Shown here in pieces: positions 49,093 through 58,556 of a stretch of DNA of 64,000 nt (the first letter of the stretch is position 1; each line of letters opens with the position of its first letter). A model generated the notes under the pieces. It saw only the letters and a program-made list of their open reading frames with translations, was not told the origin of the DNA and did not search any database. The stretch lies in assembly GCF_003390395.1 (NCBI RefSeq), contig NZ_QUOV01000001.1, positions 744,001 to 808,000 of the forward strand, in the 5' to 3' direction. Position numbers and translations under genes: made by a program. The stretch is from Thalassotalea euphylliae. GTDB taxonomy: Bacteria > Pseudomonadota > Gammaproteobacteria > Enterobacterales > Alteromonadaceae.

Positions 49093-49263
49093 TTAGGAAG
49101 TTGGCGGCCCAGTTAAAATTTGTGATATCCAGACGATAAAGCCATAACCGCCGACAATCATCACAGCCAAAATGGGACCGAGAAAAACAGCAATAAAAAT
49201 GAAAAGATTACGCTCGTATTTTTTTTCAAGCGCTTGCTCTTGAGAGTTAGTGTCGATATTCAT
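49093..49263 (-). CDS. napE: NapE family small membrane protein
   Basis: 56 residues: MNIDTNSQEQALEKKYERNL, one membrane helix (FIFIAVFLGPILAVMIVGGY) and GFIVWISQILTGPPTS. The G-Y-G-F-I-V-W and terminal GPP match NapE. Its role is not known. It opens the napEFDABC operon 53 bases before napF. Too short for many gene callers but well supported by context and pattern. Confidence 0.9.
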   Translation of the reverse strand: MNIDTNSQEQALEKKYERNLFIFIAVFLGPILAVMIVGGYGFIVWISQILTGPPTS

Positions 49264-49321
49264 AACCTGTGCCCTTGGATTGAATATGCAATTAGTCTAA
49301 TGAAAGTTGAGCGAACAAAAC

Positions 49322-49335
49322 TTGATCTAGATTAA
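49322..49335. promoter_or_regulatory. FNR-like site upstream of nap
   Basis: TTGATCTAGATTAA matches the FNR consensus TTGAT-N4-ATCAA with one mismatch. It lies 59 bases upstream of the napE start codon, a fitting place for anaerobic control. Confidence 0.5.
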
Positions 49336-49352
49336 ATAGTAAAACGTAAGTG

Positions 49353-49366
49353 TAAGTGCCCACTTA
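49353..49366. promoter_or_regulatory. Palindrome between nap and tmcA
   Basis: TAAGTG and CACTTA are perfect 6-base arms around CC. It could be an operator for nap (a nitrate-responsive regulator) or for tmcA; no regulator is recognised. Confidence 0.35.
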
Positions 49367-49501
49367 TTACCTAAGTTTTATTACTAGCCGCTAGTACATA
49401 GATTTAAGTTTAGATTACAATGTCAGCTTTTCACGGTTTAAATAAGCGTTAGTAAATTAAGCTTATTTATCAACTGCCTAGATATTTTTGTTATCAAGTT
49501 A

Positions 49502-51934
49502 ATGTTAGAAACTTCTATCTCCAAAGGTTTTACCGAATTTAGCGCTGGCTTGCTTGACGCTCGTCATCGCGGTGCAATTTTTTTATCCGGCAGTTTTTCC
49601 TGGGCGGTAGATTGGTATTTCAGGCATCACACTTGTACTCAGACTCAAACCCAAGACCAACTCTCAGGGCAGGTTAACAAGGTCAGACAAACTGAGCTTG
49701 GAGCAATATTTTGCGAAGCAGCAAGTGAACCGTTAACTGATATCTTCTGCGCGCAATGGCGTGCATTCAATAAGCTTGAAAGTGGTGATGAGCTACCAAT
49801 TAACTTTATTTCGAGCAAAATATATCGCCACCACCTAGGGCGTGAAAATCACGCTATTTTTTTTGCCGACCCAGCATTTAACCTAGATGCGTTCGCCGCG
49901 TTAAGTGGCACGCTTGTCGCGGGTGGCATTATGTATATTTGGCTTGGCGATGAGTCAAATATTGATGAAGCTGAGCAAGTTAATACTTCTAACTTTCTTC
50001 AGCGACTTAAAGCATATGCCGCCGCTCAACGAGGTATTTACCATATTTACCAAAGCCAAACTGAACACGCGATCTTTGGGCGATATTCAAAAGATGAAAG
50101 TGCAGCGCTCGGCAATGAAGAAGACGATGAGCAAGACAGAGCAAAAAATAAATCATCTGATCAATTCCCTGCTTTAAGAGAAGCGGGGCTAACGTCAGAT
50201 GCTCTGTTACCAGCCATAAAAGCGCAAGCGACTGCTGAGCAGTTGATTGCCGTAAAATATATCGAAAAAGTATTAACGGGCGGGCGCAACAAACCTTTAG
50301 TGTTAACCGCCGATCGAGGGCGAGGAAAATCCACCGCTTTAGCACTTGCCACCGCGCAACTGTTTTTTGCCAGTGAGCGAGCGCTTAATATCGTCATTAC
50401 CGCGCCACATAAAATGGCACTAGGCGTTTATTTTACTCAACTGCGCAAGCTGTTAGATGATTCGCAGGAAGGTAAATATCAGCTTAGTGATCATCAAATT
50501 ACTTGGCGACAACACAGCTTAACTTTTATGGCCGTTGATGAGTTGTTGCGCAGCCAACATCATTCTAAATCTAACCCTGACTTATTGTTGGTTGATGAAG
50601 CTGCTGGAATTCCGGTATATCTGCTCAATAAGTTAGTGGCGCAGCATCACCGCATCGTTTTTAGTTCAACTATTCATGGTTATGAGGGGGCGGGTAAAGG
50701 ATTTACGGGGAAATTTATTCCAATGTTGTCGGCTAAAGGCTTGCAAGTAAAAACGTTAACCTTAAACGAACCTATTCGTTGGGCAAATCATGATCCGCTT
50801 GAGCAGTTAATTTTTAATACCTGCTTACTAAACGCGAGCTTGGGCGAGTTGGATGTGTGCACTGTCAAGCAAGGGCAAAATTCATCACCTGAGTATCGCT
50901 ATTTTACCGGCGATAAGCTTGCTCAGAATGAACAATTGCTAGTGCAAGTATTTGCTATATTAGTGACGGCTCATTACCAAACCAAGCCAAGCGACTTAAA
51001 GCTACTGTTAGACGATCCTAGTATTACAGTTGCGGTTCAGTTGGTTCAACAGCAAGTGGTCGCTGTTGCTTTGTTGATTGAAGAGCAAGTGGTTGATAAA
51101 GCGCTTCATAGCGCAATCGTTAGCGGTCAGCGCAGGCTCAAAGGGCAGTTAATACCGCAATCGCTGGCGCAACAAAGCCAGTTACCTCAAGCGTTAGAGT
51201 TTCGCTACTTAAGAGTGATGAGAATTGCGGTTCATCCAAGTGCGCAAGGGTTAGGCTTTGGCAGCGCATTTATAAACGAAATAAGGATTTTTGCTCAGCA
51301 AGTAGATATTGATTTTGTCGCAACAAGTTTTGCGGCGTCTTCAAATGTCGTTAACTTCTGGCAAAAAAATGGTTTTACGCCAGTTAAGCTTGGCTTTAAT
51401 CGAGATGCCTCAAGTGGTGAGCATTCTTTAGTGATGCTCAATGATACGAGCTTACAAGCAGCGCAACAAAAATTTGTACAGCAAGTCTCTGCCGAATTTT
51501 ATGAAGCACTTAGCTACTGGCTAGCCGATGAATTTAGTCAGCTTGATTATTCACTGGTGATGAAACTTCTGGCCATAGCACCTAAAAGCAGCCTTCCACC
51601 AATAACAGCTCGTGATTGTGAAAAGCTACTCGCCTTTAAAAATAATGCAAATTTGTATCGACTTGCTCGGCCAAGTATTGCTCGCTGGCTACAAGCTTAT
51701 ATTGCAAAGGTTAGTGTTGCACAAATTAACATTGATCATGGTAACGTTGACCAAAATAGCGTTGGCCAAAACAACCTTGCTCAACAAGATAAAGAAAAAC
51801 TATTAGCCGCGCTCAAACCCATGGTTGCTAAATGTTTGATGCTTCACCAAGACGCCGATATTTGCCAGCGCTTTGGCTTTACCGGCAAAAAAGCCCTTTA
51901 TCAGCACTTTCAGCAGCTAATAAAGTTGAGCTAG
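49502..51934 (+). CDS. tmcA: tRNA(Met) cytidine acetyltransferase TmcA
   Basis: 810 residues with the TmcA layout: an N-terminal DUF1726-like domain, an RNA-helicase-like module with Walker A ADRGRGKST (near residue 270) and Walker B LLVDEAAGIPV, then a GNAT domain with MRIAVHPSAQGLGFGSAF, and a C-terminal tRNA-binding region. It uses ATP and acetyl-CoA to form N4-acetylcytidine at the wobble base of elongator tRNA-Met, which prevents misreading. A low-complexity N/Q-rich linker lies near residues 745-765. It is convergent to the small genes at 51967. Confidence 0.96.
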   Translation: MLETSISKGFTEFSAGLLDARHRGAIFLSGSFSWAVDWYFRHHTCTQTQTQDQLSGQVNKVRQTELGAIFCEAASEPLTDIFCAQWRAFNKLESGDELPINFISSKIYRHHLGRENHAIFFADPAFNLDAFAALSGTLVAGGIMYIWLGDESNIDEAEQVNTSNFLQRLKAYAAAQRGIYHIYQSQTEHAIFGRYSKDESAALGNEEDDEQDRAKNKSSDQFPALREAGLTSDALLPAIKAQATAEQLIAVKYIEKVLTGGRNKPLVLTADRGRGKSTALALATAQLFFASERALNIVITAPHKMALGVYFTQLRKLLDDSQEGKYQLSDHQITWRQHSLTFMAVDELLRSQHHSKSNPDLLLVDEAAGIPVYLLNKLVAQHHRIVFSSTIHGYEGAGKGFTGKFIPMLSAKGLQVKTLTLNEPIRWANHDPLEQLIFNTCLLNASLGELDVCTVKQGQNSSPEYRYFTGDKLAQNEQLLVQVFAILVTAHYQTKPSDLKLLLDDPSITVAVQLVQQQVVAVALLIEEQVVDKALHSAIVSGQRRLKGQLIPQSLAQQSQLPQALEFRYLRVMRIAVHPSAQGLGFGSAFINEIRIFAQQVDIDFVATSFAASSNVVNFWQKNGFTPVKLGFNRDASSGEHSLVMLNDTSLQAAQQKFVQQVSAEFYEALSYWLADEFSQLDYSLVMKLLAIAPKSSLPPITARDCEKLLAFKNNANLYRLARPSIARWLQAYIAKVSVAQINIDHGNVDQNSVGQNNLAQQDKEKLLAALKPMVAKCLMLHQDADICQRFGFTGKKALYQHFQQLIKLS

Positions 51935-51966
51935 CGCTTATTACTTCAGGATTGCCTCAAGGATTG

Positions 51967-52263
51967 TTACAAGGATTGCTGCAAATGCCATTGCCAGTAC
52001 CTTTGCATGCGCAAGTATTGGCAGTGTTTCTGTTTAATTGCTTGGCACTCTTCGTGGGATAAAATTCGGCTTAAATAGTAGTTAATGTATTTTAGAATCT
52101 GTGTTTCTGGTGAGGTTTGGTAGCTCAGTAAAAGTACCTGTAGCCATTGCTCCATGATCGATAGCGCTTTGGTGTAGCTTTCTTTTTCTTCAAGAATGCC
52201 TTTGATAGGCTCCTCAAGAGTGCCTTTATCGTCTTGACTAACTTTTTGCATTGAACACTTCAT
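51967..52263 (-). CDS. Small hypothetical protein, second gene of a Fur-box-associated pair
   Basis: 98 residues, mainly helical and charged, with SYTKALSIMEQWLQVLLLSYQTSPETQILKYINYYLSRILSHEECQAIKQ. No membrane helix or signal peptide. Its ATG overlaps the stop of the upstream gene (ATGA), which supports translation of both. The two cysteines lie in the C-terminal half. Family not recognised. It is convergent with tmcA. Confidence 0.65.
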   Translation of the reverse strand: MKCSMQKVSQDDKGTLEEPIKGILEEKESYTKALSIMEQWLQVLLLSYQTSPETQILKYINYYLSRILSHEECQAIKQKHCQYLRMQRYWQWHLQQSL

Positions 52264-52448
52264 AAGCTCACCTCATCAGTATCAACACTACTATTAAGCA
52301 GTGATAACCAGAGCACTTGTTTGGTATTAGCATCTAAGCAGCGACAGTCATTACCTTTGACTTGTCCTTGATAAATAAGCTGCATCAGTAAATCACTCGA
52401 CATCTCTATTTTGACTTTCGCTGGTATTGCGGTATGAGTTGATGGCAT
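52260..52448 (-). CDS. Small hypothetical protein downstream of a Fur-type box
   Basis: 62 residues, MPSTHTAIPAKVKIEMSSDL at the start, then LIYQGQVKGNDCRCLDANTKQVLWLSLLNSSV. The closely spaced cysteines in NDCRCLD could bind metal, but this is a guess. It lies 58 bases from the palindrome at 52507 and is coupled to the next gene by a four-base overlap. Family not recognised with certainty. Confidence 0.65.
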   Translation of the reverse strand: MPSTHTAIPAKVKIEMSSDLLMQLIYQGQVKGNDCRCLDANTKQVLWLSLLNSSVDTDEVSL

Positions 52449-52506
52449 AGTTTCGTTACCCTGTTTATCTCTTTTTTAATAATCTAGCTGACAAAATTAT
52501 TTTTGT

Positions 52507-52527
52507 AAATGATAATTATTATCATTT
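52507..52527. promoter_or_regulatory. Fur box in a divergent promoter region
   Basis: AAATGATAAT and ATTATCATTT form perfect 10-base arms around a central T, closely matching the Fur consensus of repeated GATAAT hexamers. It stands 58 bases from the minus-strand gene start (52448) and 48 from the ABC gene start (52576), so iron-loaded Fur could repress both. Confidence 0.75.
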
Positions 52528-52575
52528 GTTGCTTTGTAGTTCAGCTAAGTGATAGCCATTGACAATGAGGAAGGA

Positions 52576-53457
52576 ATGCAACCGATTTTAGAGGTTAAAA
52601 ATTTAGTCAAACAATATCGCGAATTGTTTGCGGTTAACGATGTTAGTTTCGCCATTGAAGCTGGCCAGTGTTTTGGATTACTGGGCCCCAATGGGGCCGG
52701 TAAAACAACCACTATCGAAATTATGGAAGGCATTATCAAAGCCAGTTCAGGGCAAGTGCTTTATCAAGGAAAACCCGTTACTTCGGCGATAGCGCAACAA
52801 ATAGGTATTCAGTTTCAGCATACCGCGTTGCAGGACTTCTTAACGGTAAAAGAAACATTGGATTTATTTTCATCGTTTTACCAGCATTCGTTACCGCATG
52901 AAACACTAATAGACCTGTGTGACTTGTCGGAATTTTTAAACCGCGACAACCGACTGCTTTCTGGCGGTCAGCGTCAGCGTTTGTTATTGGCGTTGGCCTT
53001 AATTAATGATCCAGAAGTCGTGTTTTTAGATGAGCCTACAACGGGGTTAGATCCACAAGCTCGACGCAATTTTTGGCAACTTATCCAAAATATCAAAGCG
53101 CAAAATAAAACCATTGTGTTAACCACCCACTACATGGATGAAGCCGAGCAGTTGTGTGACCAAGTAGTCGTGATGGATCACGGCAAAATAATAGAGCAAG
53201 GCACCCCCAATGATTTGCTCACCAAACATTTTGGCCATGTTTTTGTGTACCTACCAACCGAGCAAGTACCTAGTGAATTGGTAAGTGAGCATAGTTGGCA
53301 AGTGGACAATGGCAAAGTTGAAATCGTTAGCGAGAATGTTGAATCAACGTTGAGCATGCTTATTGCCAAACAGGTGCCATTGGAACAACTACAAGTGAAA
53401 TCAGCTAACTTAGATGATTTGTTTTTAAAACTTACTGGCCATTCTTTGCGGGAGTAG
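52576..53457 (+). CDS. ABC transporter ATP-binding protein (ABC-2 exporter type)
   Basis: 293 residues. Walker A is GPNGAGKTTT (about residues 38-47), the signature LLSGGQRQRLLLALAL, Walker B VVFLDEPTTGLDPQ and the switch histidine in VLTTHYMDEAEQLCD. It resembles NatA/DrrA/YadG-type exporter ATPases. ATG at 52576 follows GAGGAAGG; the frame is open to GTG at 52549. It overlaps the permease gene and lies just after a Fur box, so an iron-linked export role is inferred. Confidence 0.93.
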   Translation: MQPILEVKNLVKQYRELFAVNDVSFAIEAGQCFGLLGPNGAGKTTTIEIMEGIIKASSGQVLYQGKPVTSAIAQQIGIQFQHTALQDFLTVKETLDLFSSFYQHSLPHETLIDLCDLSEFLNRDNRLLSGGQRQRLLLALALINDPEVVFLDEPTTGLDPQARRNFWQLIQNIKAQNKTIVLTTHYMDEAEQLCDQVVVMDHGKIIEQGTPNDLLTKHFGHVFVYLPTEQVPSELVSEHSWQVDNGKVEIVSENVESTLSMLIAKQVPLEQLQVKSANLDDLFLKLTGHSLRE

Positions 53458-53459
53458 TG

Positions 53460-54473
53460 ATGAATTTCAATCGATTTTTTGCCGTATTTAAAGCACGTAA
53501 TTTAGAGTTTTTCAGAGATAAGTCGTCGCTCGGTTGGAACCTTATTTTTCCAGTATTGCTCTTGGTGGGGTTTGCCTTTGTTTTTAATGATGACAACAAA
53601 GCGGTTTATAAAGTAGGGCTGGTGTTATCAGACACAGCAACTCAGCCTGAGCATGCTTTTTTAGCCGTCAAACACATTGAGTTTATCGAGTATGGTGACT
53701 TAGAAAAAGCGAAACAAAAGCTAACCCGCCATAGTGTTGACCTGTTGATTGACTTCGACAATCGCGAATACTGGCGTAATGAGTTATCGACGAATAGTTA
53801 CTTCACCGAAAAGCTCTTTCTCGCCGAGGAAGCTTCATTTGGCGCACAGACAGTGGCGGGCGAAGCCATTCGTTACGTTGATTGGGTGCTACCAGGTATT
53901 TTGGGAATGAACATGATGTTTAGCTGCTTATTTGGGGTTGGCTATGTCATTGTTCGCTATCGTAAAAACCATGTACTCAAACGCTTAAAGGCAACGCCCT
54001 TATCGGCATTAGAATTTGTCTCGGCGCAATTACTCTCCCGCTTGTTTATTGTCACTTTTATGTCGACCGTTGTGTTTGTTGGCTGCAACTTTATGTTTGA
54101 TTTCTACATGCTGGGTAGCTACGTAGACTTGCTTATTGTCGCGATGCTGGGGGCGATGAGTTTAATTACATTGGGGTTATTAGTGGCTTCGCGCAGTAAA
54201 AGTGAAGAGTTAATCGGTGGGTTGTTAAATTTAACTTCTTGGCCAATGATGTTGCTCTCTGGTGTGTGGTTTAGCCTAGAAGGGGCACCGCAAGAAGTTC
54301 AATGGTTTGCTGATGTGTTACCACTAACTCATTTAGTCAGCGCCGCGCGCGAGATCATGACTGAAGGTGCTACGCTTGTCGATGTTAGTTACCATGTAAC
54401 TGTGCTCGCGATTATGACAAGCGTGTTTTTGGCATTAGGGGCATATTTGTTTAGTTGGAATACTGATCGCTAG
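53460..54473 (+). CDS. ABC-2 type permease
   Basis: 337 residues. One N-terminal membrane helix (WNLIFPVLLLVGFAFVF), a large extracytoplasmic loop of about 110 residues, then five helices with YVIVRYRKNHVLKRLKATPLSALEFVSAQLLSR, the ABC-2 coupling region, and SWPMMLLSGVWFSLEGAPQEVQWFADVLPLTHLVSAAREIM. It pairs with the upstream ATPase. ATG at 53460 is preferred to the GTG at 53457 that overlaps the ATPase stop. Substrate unknown. Confidence 0.92.
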   Translation: MNFNRFFAVFKARNLEFFRDKSSLGWNLIFPVLLLVGFAFVFNDDNKAVYKVGLVLSDTATQPEHAFLAVKHIEFIEYGDLEKAKQKLTRHSVDLLIDFDNREYWRNELSTNSYFTEKLFLAEEASFGAQTVAGEAIRYVDWVLPGILGMNMMFSCLFGVGYVIVRYRKNHVLKRLKATPLSALEFVSAQLLSRLFIVTFMSTVVFVGCNFMFDFYMLGSYVDLLIVAMLGAMSLITLGLLVASRSKSEELIGGLLNLTSWPMMLLSGVWFSLEGAPQEVQWFADVLPLTHLVSAAREIMTEGATLVDVSYHVTVLAIMTSVFLALGAYLFSWNTDR

Positions 54474-54510
54474 CGGCAAGTAGTTTTATACAAACGACTA
54501 ACAAGCGAAA

Positions 54511-54945
54511 TTAGTAACGCTCGATAATTTGCTGGCGCAGCCACTGGCTTGCGCTGGCGGTATCATTAAATTGTTTTTGTAGTCCTTGCTCTACTTGCTG
54601 CTGGGCGTGCTGCTGTTGAGCAACTGAAATATTGTAGATGGCAGATGTTGAAGGTGAGCAAACAACGGCTTTACCAGCAAAGCTAGGCATGTTCAGCAAT
54701 TGTTTATTGTAGCGATTAGACACTTCAAAAGCGCCGGGTGTTGCGCCTCTAAAGCCAGAAGTATCGATTAATATACCAAAGGGTTTGTGGCTGAGTTTAT
54801 TCACTTGTGTCGCGACACAATCAATGTATTTCGCAGCCGACTGTTCATTAGCTTCACCGCGTAGGACGATACTGAGAATATCGTCTTCTATCGCTAACTG
54901 AAATTTTCCGTGAGCAACATTTAAAATGGCTGATGAGGTAGACAA
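54511..54945 (-). CDS. Hypothetical STAS/SpoIIAA-like protein
   Basis: 144 residues, soluble. The pattern ILSIVLRGEANEQSAAKYIDCVATQV, KPFGILIDTSGFRGATPGAFEVSNRYNKQLLNMPSFAGKAVVCS has the alternating strand-helix order and the D-T-S-G-F loop of SpoIIAA/STAS-like domains. Function unknown. The C-terminal part is rich in glutamine (VAQQQHAQQQVEQGLQKQ). It is convergent with the ABC permease, 37 bases apart. Confidence 0.7.
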   Translation of the reverse strand: MSTSSAILNVAHGKFQLAIEDDILSIVLRGEANEQSAAKYIDCVATQVNKLSHKPFGILIDTSGFRGATPGAFEVSNRYNKQLLNMPSFAGKAVVCSPSTSAIYNISVAQQQHAQQQVEQGLQKQFNDTASASQWLRQQIIERY

Positions 54946-55077
54946 CTTACTTACTTCAATTACATTTGATTACAAACTAAAGGCGAAATTTACCTCGTAT
55001 AAATTCGTTAAACAAGCTTTATTTTTTAATATTTACAGCCTGTTAACACCTTTATTCAGATAACACATTATGAACGC

Positions 55078-55584
55078 TTATAGCTGTTGAATTAGGCGTA
55101 CTAATTGGCTGATTTTTACATTCGATAACTGTCGATAATCGAAATAAGGGCAGACAATAGTTCGAGTATTTGTATTGATAGCAAAAAATTCGTTTAACCA
55201 CTGACAATGAGCCGCAATCCCTAATTTATCTGCATAGGTTTTGCCAATCACGATGTGAATTCTTTCCATGTGATTAGCGCTTGTTGGTTGATATGACTCA
55301 CTGCCATTAAACAATAAACACTGCTGGCTGTCGCTATGCAGCAAATTGGAATCTCTTAGTTGTTGCCAAGCCTCAAAGTCACTTGGGTTGCGTTCAAACT
55401 CCAGTTTGGCAAAAACATTGAAAACTTTTCGCCAATGGTTACCCGTTTGTTGGCCAACCTGATAGATATCTTCTCCTTGCATACCGTACATTTGATCGAG
55501 GTTTTGATAAAAGGGAAGCGGAGGAATATTTTCGATATAAAAATAAATTGGGGCGTCGAGCGAGCCCAAGCCAACATAATGCAT
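55078..55584 (-). CDS. Conserved hypothetical protein
   Basis: 168 residues, MHYVGLGSLDAPIYFYIENIPPLPF at the start. Soluble alpha/beta composition, with GKTYADKLGIAAHCQWLNEFFAINTNTRTIVCPYFDYRQLSN near the C-terminus. No signal peptide or membrane helix. It lies after a terminator at 55667 and is transcribed toward the STAS-like gene. Family not recognised; the C-terminal sequence looks conserved rather than random. Confidence 0.65.
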   Translation of the reverse strand: MHYVGLGSLDAPIYFYIENIPPLPFYQNLDQMYGMQGEDIYQVGQQTGNHWRKVFNVFAKLEFERNPSDFEAWQQLRDSNLLHSDSQQCLLFNGSESYQPTSANHMERIHIVIGKTYADKLGIAAHCQWLNEFFAINTNTRTIVCPYFDYRQLSNVKISQLVRLIQQL

Positions 55585-55666
55585 AACAATGTACGTGAAT
55601 GGAAATAGCTAGCTATTATCGCTAGCCTGATCGGTTACTCACAAGCTGCTTTTTACAAGAAGCAAT

Positions 55667-55692
55667 AAAAAACCCGGCGATACCGGGTTTTT
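55667..55692. terminator. Terminator downstream of the DUF3545-like gene
   Basis: AAAAACCCGG and CCGGGTTTTT pair perfectly around CGATA; T-runs on both strands. Confidence 0.88.
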
Positions 55693-55750
55693 GCATGATT
55701 AGTTGATTTTATTTAGCTTTGTTAATGTTTAATTAGTTAATTAATAGCGC

Positions 55751-55924
55751 TTAAAATTCATCTAACATATATTCCAACGAGTCTTCATAAGCCCTCAATT
55801 CTTTCTCTAGTTGGAACTTCTCTTTCAGTTGTTCAATTTCACGCCACTTACGTTTTTTGTTAGTACTTGCTTTGGCCTTCGGCTGTTTTTCGAACGAGTC
55901 CAATACTGCTTGAAGTTTATCCAT
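55751..55924 (-). CDS. DUF3545-like small protein
   Basis: 57 residues. NKKRKWREIEQLKEKFQLEKELRAYEDSLEYMLDEF is the motif of the DUF3545 family: a basic KKRKWREIE segment then an acidic coiled coil and a final EF/DDF. Function unknown; possibly nucleic-acid or protein binding. ATG at 55924 has GGAG six bases upstream. The following gap to tal (55925-56214) holds no gene. Confidence 0.82.
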   Translation of the reverse strand: MDKLQAVLDSFEKQPKAKASTNKKRKWREIEQLKEKFQLEKELRAYEDSLEYMLDEF

Positions 55925-56214
55925 GGAATGCTCCTTTTTTCTACAACTGCATGTTTTAAATATCACACCTGCGCGCATAATAAAACAGTTTTTGTGATCT
56001 TTTTTTGACAGAAAAATGAACATTGATTACTAATTGATTACACAAAGTCACAAATTTGATTTGGCTCAAAGTGCGAATAAAAAGTCTCAAATTAGGGTTG
56101 CGAAAAGCGAAAAATAAGCAGGGTACGTAGTGGGGCAGGTTAGCGTTAGTACTTTATAAATAAGGCTTGGCGAATAGTTTTAATCAACCTACTTGGGAGT
56201 TTTGAAAGGGCAAT

Positions 56215-56259
56215 AAAAAAGGCGGCTGTCGTTGTAAAAACGAACTAAGCCACCTTTTA
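56215..56259 (-). terminator. Terminator of tal
   Basis: On the minus strand AAAGGTGGCTTAGTTCGTT pairs imperfectly with AACGACAGCCGCCTTT and is followed by T residues, 50 bases after the tal stop. Confidence 0.7.
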
Positions 56260-56308
56260 TTGACGCAAATTTTCGCTTAGTTAAGCGTCTTGATTTGGCG
56301 CATATAGA

Positions 56309-57259
56309 TTAAAATAATTCAGCTAACTGGCGCTCAAGTTTTTCTTGGTCAACGGCAAAATTGCGAATACCTTCAGCTAATTTTTCAGTCGCCATTGCAT
56401 CTTGGTTCATTGCCCAGCGGAAAGCTTGTTCGGTTAGTGCAGGCTCGGCAGCAATTGCTGCTTGCTCGCTTGATAACTGCTGTTCAACTGGCGCGTCATT
56501 TGCTGCAAGCTCATCCATTAATTGCGGGCTAATGGTTAAGCGATCACAACCAGCCAATGCTAATACCTCACCTGTGTTTCTGAAGCTCGCACCCATAACA
56601 ACTGTGTTATAGCCTTTAGCTTTATAGTAGTTGTAGATTTCAGTCACCGAAACTACGCCCGGATCTTCTAACGGCGCATACTCTTTCTTATCAGTGTTTG
56701 CTTTAAACCAATCTAAGATACGACCGACGAATGGCGAGATTAAGTAAACACCGGCTTCAGCACAGGCTTGTGCTTGTGCAAAGCTAAATAACAACGTTAA
56801 GTTACAGTTGATACCTTTCTTTTCTAGAATTTCAGCTGCTTTAATGCCTTCCCACGTTGAAGCAAGTTTGATCAAAATACGATCGTTGCTAATACCTGCC
56901 TCGTTATAAAGTGCGATTAACTTTTCTGCTTTTGCGACACTTGCAGCAGTATCAAACGATAAACGTGCATCAACTTCAGTTGAAATACGGCCAGGTACAA
57001 CTTTCAAAATCTCTAAACCGATAAGTACAGACAATTTATCTGCAGCATCGATAACTTGCTGAGCGGCGTCATCAGATTGAGCTTTTGCCCATGCGCAAGC
57101 TTGCTCTAGTAACGGTTGATATGCTGGTAATGATGCAGCTTTTAATAGTAAAGACGGGTTAGTCGTTGCGTCTTGCGGCTGAAATTTAGCAATGGCTTCA
57201 ATATCACCAGTATCGGCAACAACTGTCGTCATTTGCTTTAGTTGATCTAATTGATTCAT
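56309..57259 (-). CDS. tal: Transaldolase
   Basis: 316 residues, the length of Tal[21 protein letters not shown] and [17 protein letters not shown] are the family start and its T-T-N-P-S loop; Lys131 in [11 protein letters not shown] forms the Schiff base with the donor ketose. The C-terminus ends [10 protein letters not shown]. It moves dihydroxyacetone units in the pentose phosphate pathway. ATG at 57259 (after AGAGGAAAATC) is used although the frame is open for another 48 codons. Confidence 0.97.
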   Translation of the reverse strand: MNQLDQLKQMTTVVADTGDIEAIAKFQPQDATTNPSLLLKAASLPAYQPLLEQACAWAKAQSDDAAQQVIDAADKLSVLIGLEILKVVPGRISTEVDARLSFDTAASVAKAEKLIALYNEAGISNDRILIKLASTWEGIKAAEILEKKGINCNLTLLFSFAQAQACAEAGVYLISPFVGRILDWFKANTDKKEYAPLEDPGVVSVTEIYNYYKAKGYNTVVMGASFRNTGEVLALAGCDRLTISPQLMDELAANDAPVEQQLSSEQAAIAAEPALTEQAFRWAMNQDAMATEKLAEGIRNFAVDQEKLERQLAELF

Positions 57260-57657
57260 GGATTTTCCTCTACATGAAAGATGAATATGAAAAACAGAGT
57301 GATCGGCCAGATGATGAAAAATTACAACAATCTGCTGTTGAGTTGTTTGAGACTGTTGGTTATTTAACCGATAACAAGTGGTTTGTTGCCGTATTTTTAT
57401 CAAATTTACGGCGCTTTGCCTACCGCTTAGCCAAGAATAAATTGGAATTATTAAGAATAATTGACCGATTGCTCAATAATGGCATTTTAACGCTTAGCTT
57501 TGTGTAGTTTTCCAGAGAGCTGACATTTAATTTTGTTGAAAACTCACGTTCTATTTTGTTGAAGACTCTTATCAATTATTTAGCAGGCATCTGCCATGTT
57601 TACGTAAAATCTGCTGTGGTATAGTGTCACCATTAATTGATTGAAAAGGCGATATTT

Positions 57658-58437
57658 ATGTTAATTGTTGTCTCACCTGCAAAAAATTTAGATTACGAAT
57701 CACCACTGGCAACGCAAAGCCATACACAGCCAGAGCTGCTGGAGCACAGCCAAGCGTTAATAGATGTGTGTAAAACACTAACACCAGCCGATATTAGTTC
57801 GCTTATGGGCGTCAGTGATAAAATTGCTGGCTTAAATGCCGCGCGTTTTGGTGAGTGGGCAACGCCTTTTACTCAAGATAATGCACGCCAAGCGGTGCTT
57901 GCGTTTAATGGTGACGTTTACACCGGCTTAGATGCGGCAAGCTTTTCTGAACAAGATTTTGACTTTGCTCAGCAGCACTTACGAATTCTTTCAGGCCTAT
58001 ACGGTTTATTAAAACCGCTTGATTTAATGCAAGCTTACCGCCTAGAAATGGGCACTAAACTGGCTAATGATCGCGGCACGAATTTGTATCAGTTCTGGGG
58101 TGAGATCATCACAGACAAAGTGAACGAAGCATTGTCTGCTCAAGGTGATCAAGTGCTGGTTAACCTTGCCTCAACAGAGTACTTTAAGTCTGTGAAGAAA
58201 AAGTCGTTAACGGCTGAGCGTTTGATCACTCCACAGTTTAAAGACTGGAAAAACGGTCAATACAAAATGATCAGTTTCTTTGCGAAAAAAGCTCGTGGGT
58301 TAATGGCGCGTTATATTATTCAAAATCAAATTACTGATGTTGAACAGCTCAAAGGCTTTGACTTAGCTGGCTATAGCTATAATGAAGAATTAACTAAAGG
58401 CGATGATTTTGTCTTTACCCGCCGTGAACAAGATTAA
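57658..58437 (+). CDS. yaaA: Peroxide stress protein YaaA (DUF328)
   Basis: 259 residues starting [20 protein letters not shown], the signature N-terminus. [50 protein letters not shown] and [14 protein letters not shown] are conserved. YaaA limits free iron and DNA damage under H2O2 stress; it has a DNA-binding fold. ATG at 57658 follows AAAAGGCGAT. The interval 57260-57657 holds an unconvincing short frame only. Confidence 0.95.
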   Translation: MLIVVSPAKNLDYESPLATQSHTQPELLEHSQALIDVCKTLTPADISSLMGVSDKIAGLNAARFGEWATPFTQDNARQAVLAFNGDVYTGLDAASFSEQDFDFAQQHLRILSGLYGLLKPLDLMQAYRLEMGTKLANDRGTNLYQFWGEIITDKVNEALSAQGDQVLVNLASTEYFKSVKKKSLTAERLITPQFKDWKNGQYKMISFFAKKARGLMARYIIQNQITDVEQLKGFDLAGYSYNEELTKGDDFVFTRREQD

Positions 58438-58556
58438 CAGGCCATAGTTAAGTTCACGGTAAGATAAAGCGCGAAGGCTTATTCTGTAGCTTTCGTGCTT
58501 TATAACTATCTTACTGATAATATTATTCTTTAACCTCGTGAGTGACAGGAGAGTAT

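Noticed and set aside
57274..57507. A 77-codon plus-strand frame divergent from tal
   Set aside because: The composition is protein-like, but there is no ribosome site, it begins 15 bases from the tal start where the tal promoter should lie, and no family is recognised. Orthologue conservation would reverse this.
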